From Bacteroidales bacterium (GTDB taxonomy: Bacteria > Bacteroidota > Bacteroidia > Bacteroidales > F082), in NCBI GenBank assembly GCA_029933565.1, contig JAOZNY010000138.1, positions 1 to 7,946 of the forward strand: a stretch of DNA of 7,946 bases, given 5' to 3'. This document shows, piece by piece, positions 5,685 through 7,946 of the stretch; within the stretch, counting starts at the first letter, position 1, and every line of letters starts with the position of its first letter. The notes under the pieces are model-generated. The model ran no database searches. It worked only from the letters and a program-made list of their open reading frames with translations, and was not told the DNA's origin. The position numbers were made by a program, and so were the translations under genes.

Positions 5685-6881
5685 ATGAAATTATTTAAAA
5701 ACCTAAATGTGAAAAGGTATTTCATATTTGTTTTCATTCTATTAAGTGTGTTTTCTGCACGTTCGCAAGTAAAAACACTTCGGGGTATTGTGCTCAACGA
5801 AATAAATATGGAGAGAGTGGAAGGGGCAAAAGTAGGACCGAGTATTTCAGAGTCTTTTGAAATTACCGACAAAAAAGGAAAGTTCAGGATTAGATTGCCA
5901 AACGATTATTACGATACAATTGTGATCGCACATCCGGCTTATTACTCACAAATAATTAAGGTTAAAAAAGGATTAATTAAGCCTAAGCCTATTAAGTTTT
6001 TTGTAAAGCCTTTGTCAATGAAAATTGATTCGTTGTTTTATGAGGCCTTTGATGAGAATAAATTAATTACAGGAAGGGCAAGCGACCCATTTGCTACTAT
6101 TGACTTAACAGGGGTTTCTATTTCATTACCCAATGGTCTTGTTATCGGCGAGTCGGGTAATAGTGGAAGGTTTTGGGTTGCCGTACCCGATGAAACTGAT
6201 TCTCTTATTTTCACCCACATGGATTATTTTGCAACATCAATTAAACTAAAGGATGGAAGCGATGAATATTTAAATCTTGGTTTTGTTGAATTGAGAAAAA
6301 GGAAGATGACTCTTGAAGATACTGTCTGGAGTAATTACAGAAACTCCTTATCTGTAGCCGTAAATGAAATTGTAAATGGCGGTATTGCATTAAGATATCA
6401 GAGATATTTTGGTAACAATCAGTCGTTAGGATTGTATGCAACATATTACTTGGGATTTGGTATAGAACTGATAGGGGTTCAAAAGATGAGTTTTGATGGT
6501 TATAAGGTTTCGCTTGCCTACAGGCGTTTTACAGACAGAAAGTTAAAAAAAGGCCTATATGGCGAGGCTAGAATTTCAGGTGGATATTTTAATTTTGGTG
6601 ATCTTTATTCAGGAAGTGCATTCGATGGTGTTTCTCCCCCCGATGAGTTTTTAAATATGGGTATTGGTATAGGTGGAGGCTTTTTTACTAAGTTGGCAAA
6701 ATTGAAACGTGGTTTTTTAAACTTTTATCTTGGATTGCAATATTTTCCAATTTACCATCAGGAAAAAAGTTTCTGGGAGCATGATGAAAAACATGCATCC
6801 GTTAGCAATTATGGGTACTGGTACTCCCATGGACCAGGTAGTATTGTAGAAATTAAAATAGCATTCGGGGGTTTGTTTTAA
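5685..6881 (+). CDS. Probable outer-membrane beta-barrel protein with two carboxypeptidase-regulatory-like repeats
   Basis: I do not recognise a named gene. The 398-residue protein has a signal peptide (1-28, ending SARSQ). Two similar beta-sandwich units follow, at about 33-92 and 128-189. They share a G-K/R-F core, a conserved proline (LPN / VPD), a D-x-x-I/L-x-x-x-H core and a closing I-K-V/L strand; this is the pattern of CarboxypepD-regulatory-like domains at the N-termini of many Bacteroidota outer-membrane proteins. The C-terminal part (about 220-398) alternates aromatic and small residues in amphipathic strands and ends in GGLF, with a terminal Phe typical of outer-membrane barrels. 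The barrel is too small for a TonB-dependent receptor (they exceed 600 residues) and shows no plug domain. Cotranscription with the YkuD-family gene suggests an envelope role, possibly outer membrane-peptidoglycan linkage, but that is speculation. The gene ends convergent with the TPR gene. Confidence 0.75.
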   Translation: MKLFKNLNVKRYFIFVFILLSVFSARSQVKTLRGIVLNEINMERVEGAKVGPSISESFEITDKKGKFRIRLPNDYYDTIVIAHPAYYSQIIKVKKGLIKPKPIKFFVKPLSMKIDSLFYEAFDENKLITGRASDPFATIDLTGVSISLPNGLVIGESGNSGRFWVAVPDETDSLIFTHMDYFATSIKLKDGSDEYLNLGFVELRKRKMTLEDTVWSNYRNSLSVAVNEIVNGGIALRYQRYFGNNQSLGLYATYYLGFGIELIGVQKMSFDGYKVSLAYRRFTDRKLKKGLYGEARISGGYFNFGDLYSGSAFDGVSPPDEFLNMGIGIGGGFFTKLAKLKRGFLNFYLGLQYFPIYHQEKSFWEHDEKHASVSNYGYWYSHGPGSIVEIKIAFGGLF

Positions 6882-6916
6882 TAAAAAAACCCGATCAACA
6901 CTCTGCTGACCGGGTT
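6882..6916 (-). terminator. Intrinsic terminator for the TPR-protein gene
   Basis: On the minus strand AACCCG (6916-6911) pairs with CGGGTT (6893-6888). An inner TCA/TGA pairing follows past one mismatch, with a nine-base loop. A run of seven T's, counting the last two of the stem, completes a classical Rho-independent terminator. It begins 21 bases after the stop of the TPR gene. The converging barrel gene on the plus strand stops at 6881, immediately before it; on that strand the hairpin lacks a good T-run (ttagtgtatt), so it is at best a weak terminator there. Confidence 0.85.
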
Positions 6917-6937
6917 AGTGTATTAAATATTTTGCAA

Positions 6938-7897
6938 TTAACTACACTTCAAAACAGTAGTAATTTGATATTTTGCAGTTTCAATATTATTTCCTCCGGT
7001 TACTTTTTTATAAGCATCGCAAGCGCCAGCAGTATTTCCATTTCCTTCGTGTGCCTGGCCAATTTCAAAATAAATATCTGATTTATCACCTTCTTTTAAT
7101 TCAATAGCCTTGTTTGCAGCCTCAATTGCTTTTGAGTATGCTTTAGTTTTATTGTAAGCTATGGCCAAATAATAGTAAGTATCGGCTGAGCCTGCTTGAT
7201 ATTTCATTGAAGCCTCAAGATATTCTGCTGCTTTGGCACCATGCTCTTTGCTTAACTCAGTAGTTCCTTCATTTAACAGTGTTTTTGCTGCAAGTGATTT
7301 TGTTTTACCAACATATTTTGCGGCCTTTTCATTTCCGGCACCATTTTTAATTGCCTCATCGGCATTTTGCATCATTAAGTCCATGTCGCCTTTTTCTTTG
7401 TAAACAAGGGCTTTTCCATAAGAGGCATTAACACAACCTGGTTTTACTTTTTGGGCAGCATCATATTCAGCCAAAGCTTCATCTAGTTTTTTCTCCTTTA
7501 TTAAAGTAAGACCTTTGGTTGAATGGATTTTAGCAATATAATTTATGTTTTTAGCTTTTTTGCTTTCATCACCAAGTTCTTCAGAAAGGGCAAGGCTCTT
7601 TTGCATATTTGCTATAGCATCATCATATTTTCTCTTTTTGTAGAGCGAAAGACCATTTTTATAATATGAATTATTCAATTGTTTTTGAATATTTCCTTTA
7701 AGGCCATCAGCATCGGCTCCAACTGTATTACAAATATTTAGCGCTTCTTCAAAAGAAATTATTGCTCCTGCATAATCCTTTACAGAATACTTTTCATTTC
7801 CTTCATTATACTTTTCTCCGGCTTCGTCCATTGATTGGGCAAATACATTTGCACCAAAAAATACAACGGCCATTAAAATCATCATTTTCTTTAACAT
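6938..7897 (-). CDS. Secreted tetratricopeptide-repeat (TPR) protein
   Basis: The 319-residue protein has a Sec signal peptide (1-20, MLKKMM then a hydrophobic core ending NVFA before Gln21), so it should be periplasmic or exposed beyond the inner membrane. The rest is almost entirely helical TPR-type repeats. Clear units are near 26-58 (DYAGAIISFEEAL), 77-108 (KYDDAIANMQKSL), 123-153 (KLDEALAEYDAAQKVKP), 157-186, 205-233, 238-268 (AYSKAIEAANKAIELK) and 273-302, about seven in all, with the 157-233 units the most degenerate. TPRs bind other proteins; no catalytic domain is visible, so the partner is unknown. Cys155, Cys293 and Cys318 are the only cysteines besides Cys56 that I see. It stands alone here, convergent with the barrel gene, with its own terminator downstream and a probable promoter at the right window edge. 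In-frame ATGs at codons 5 and 6 are possible alternative starts. Confidence 0.88.
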   Translation of the reverse strand: MLKKMMILMAVVFFGANVFAQSMDEAGEKYNEGNEKYSVKDYAGAIISFEEALNICNTVGADADGLKGNIQKQLNNSYYKNGLSLYKKRKYDDAIANMQKSLALSEELGDESKKAKNINYIAKIHSTKGLTLIKEKKLDEALAEYDAAQKVKPGCVNASYGKALVYKEKGDMDLMMQNADEAIKNGAGNEKAAKYVGKTKSLAAKTLLNEGTTELSKEHGAKAAEYLEASMKYQAGSADTYYYLAIAYNKTKAYSKAIEAANKAIELKEGDKSDIYFEIGQAHEGNGNTAGACDAYKKVTGGNNIETAKYQITTVLKCS

Positions 7898-7938
7898 GCT
7901 TTCAAATAATTAATTGATTAAAAATTAGTTTCGGGCGG

Positions 7939-7946
7939 CGAAGATA
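7939..7946 (-). promoter_or_regulatory. Candidate -7 promoter box for the TPR gene (at window edge)
   Basis: On the minus strand TATCTTCG, followed by CCGCC, matches the Bacteroidota -7 consensus TAnnTTTG at seven of eight bases, 41 bases upstream of the TPR gene ATG. The expected -33 element would lie beyond the window, so only half of the promoter can be judged. Confidence 0.3.

Noticed and set aside
1..7946. CRISPR array, insertion sequence, tRNA or phage genes.
   Set aside because: No regularly spaced direct repeats, transposase motifs, terminal repeats or tRNA-like cloverleaf sequences were seen on either strand.

Overview
The window looks like chromosomal DNA of a respiring member of the Bacteroidota, probably class Bacteroidia. 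The evidence is low GC content, a protein ending in a type IX secretion (T9SS) C-terminal sorting domain, a DUF4369-TlpA lipoprotein, a carboxypeptidase-regulatory-like/outer-membrane-barrel protein, and several matches to the Bacteroidota promoter -7 box TAnnTTTG. I see no insertion sequence, CRISPR array, tRNA, rRNA or phage gene.

Left part (1-4858, all minus strand): four genes related to respiration and redox chemistry. In order of transcription they are a secreted pentaheme c-type cytochrome with a T9SS sorting domain (4858-2975), a TlpA-like thioredoxin lipoprotein (2912-1797), a 436-base non-coding stretch (1361-1796), a membrane-anchored diheme cytochrome c (1360-512), and the first 164 codons of a NarG-type nitrate reductase alpha subunit (494 to beyond the left edge). 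The diheme cytochrome and narG are 17 bases apart and almost certainly form one operon. This cytochrome-then-narG order recalls the narC-narG start of the Thermus thermophilus nar operon. The non-coding stretch holds a GC-rich stem-loop that could end the tlpA transcript and an 18-base perfect palindrome whose core fits a CRP/FNR-type operator.

Middle part (4905-6881, plus strand): a divergently oriented pair, 18 bases apart. The first is a YafK-like member of the YkuD (L,D-transpeptidase-fold) family and the second a probable outer-membrane beta-barrel protein with two N-terminal carboxypeptidase-regulatory-like repeats. They look like a cell-envelope unit unrelated to nitrate respiration.

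Right part (6938-7897, minus strand): a secreted TPR-repeat protein convergent with the barrel gene. The two share a 56-base gap holding a clear intrinsic terminator oriented for the TPR gene.

Inference: the left half is a respiratory locus. The cytoplasmic NarG would receive electrons through the membrane subunits and perhaps the diheme cytochrome, while the T9SS-routed pentaheme cytochrome could carry electrons at or outside the outer membrane. Three gene starts were moved inward from the longest possible reading frame: the diheme cytochrome from a TTG to an ATG, and the pentaheme cytochrome and YkuD protein to ATGs that put a signal peptide at the N-terminus.
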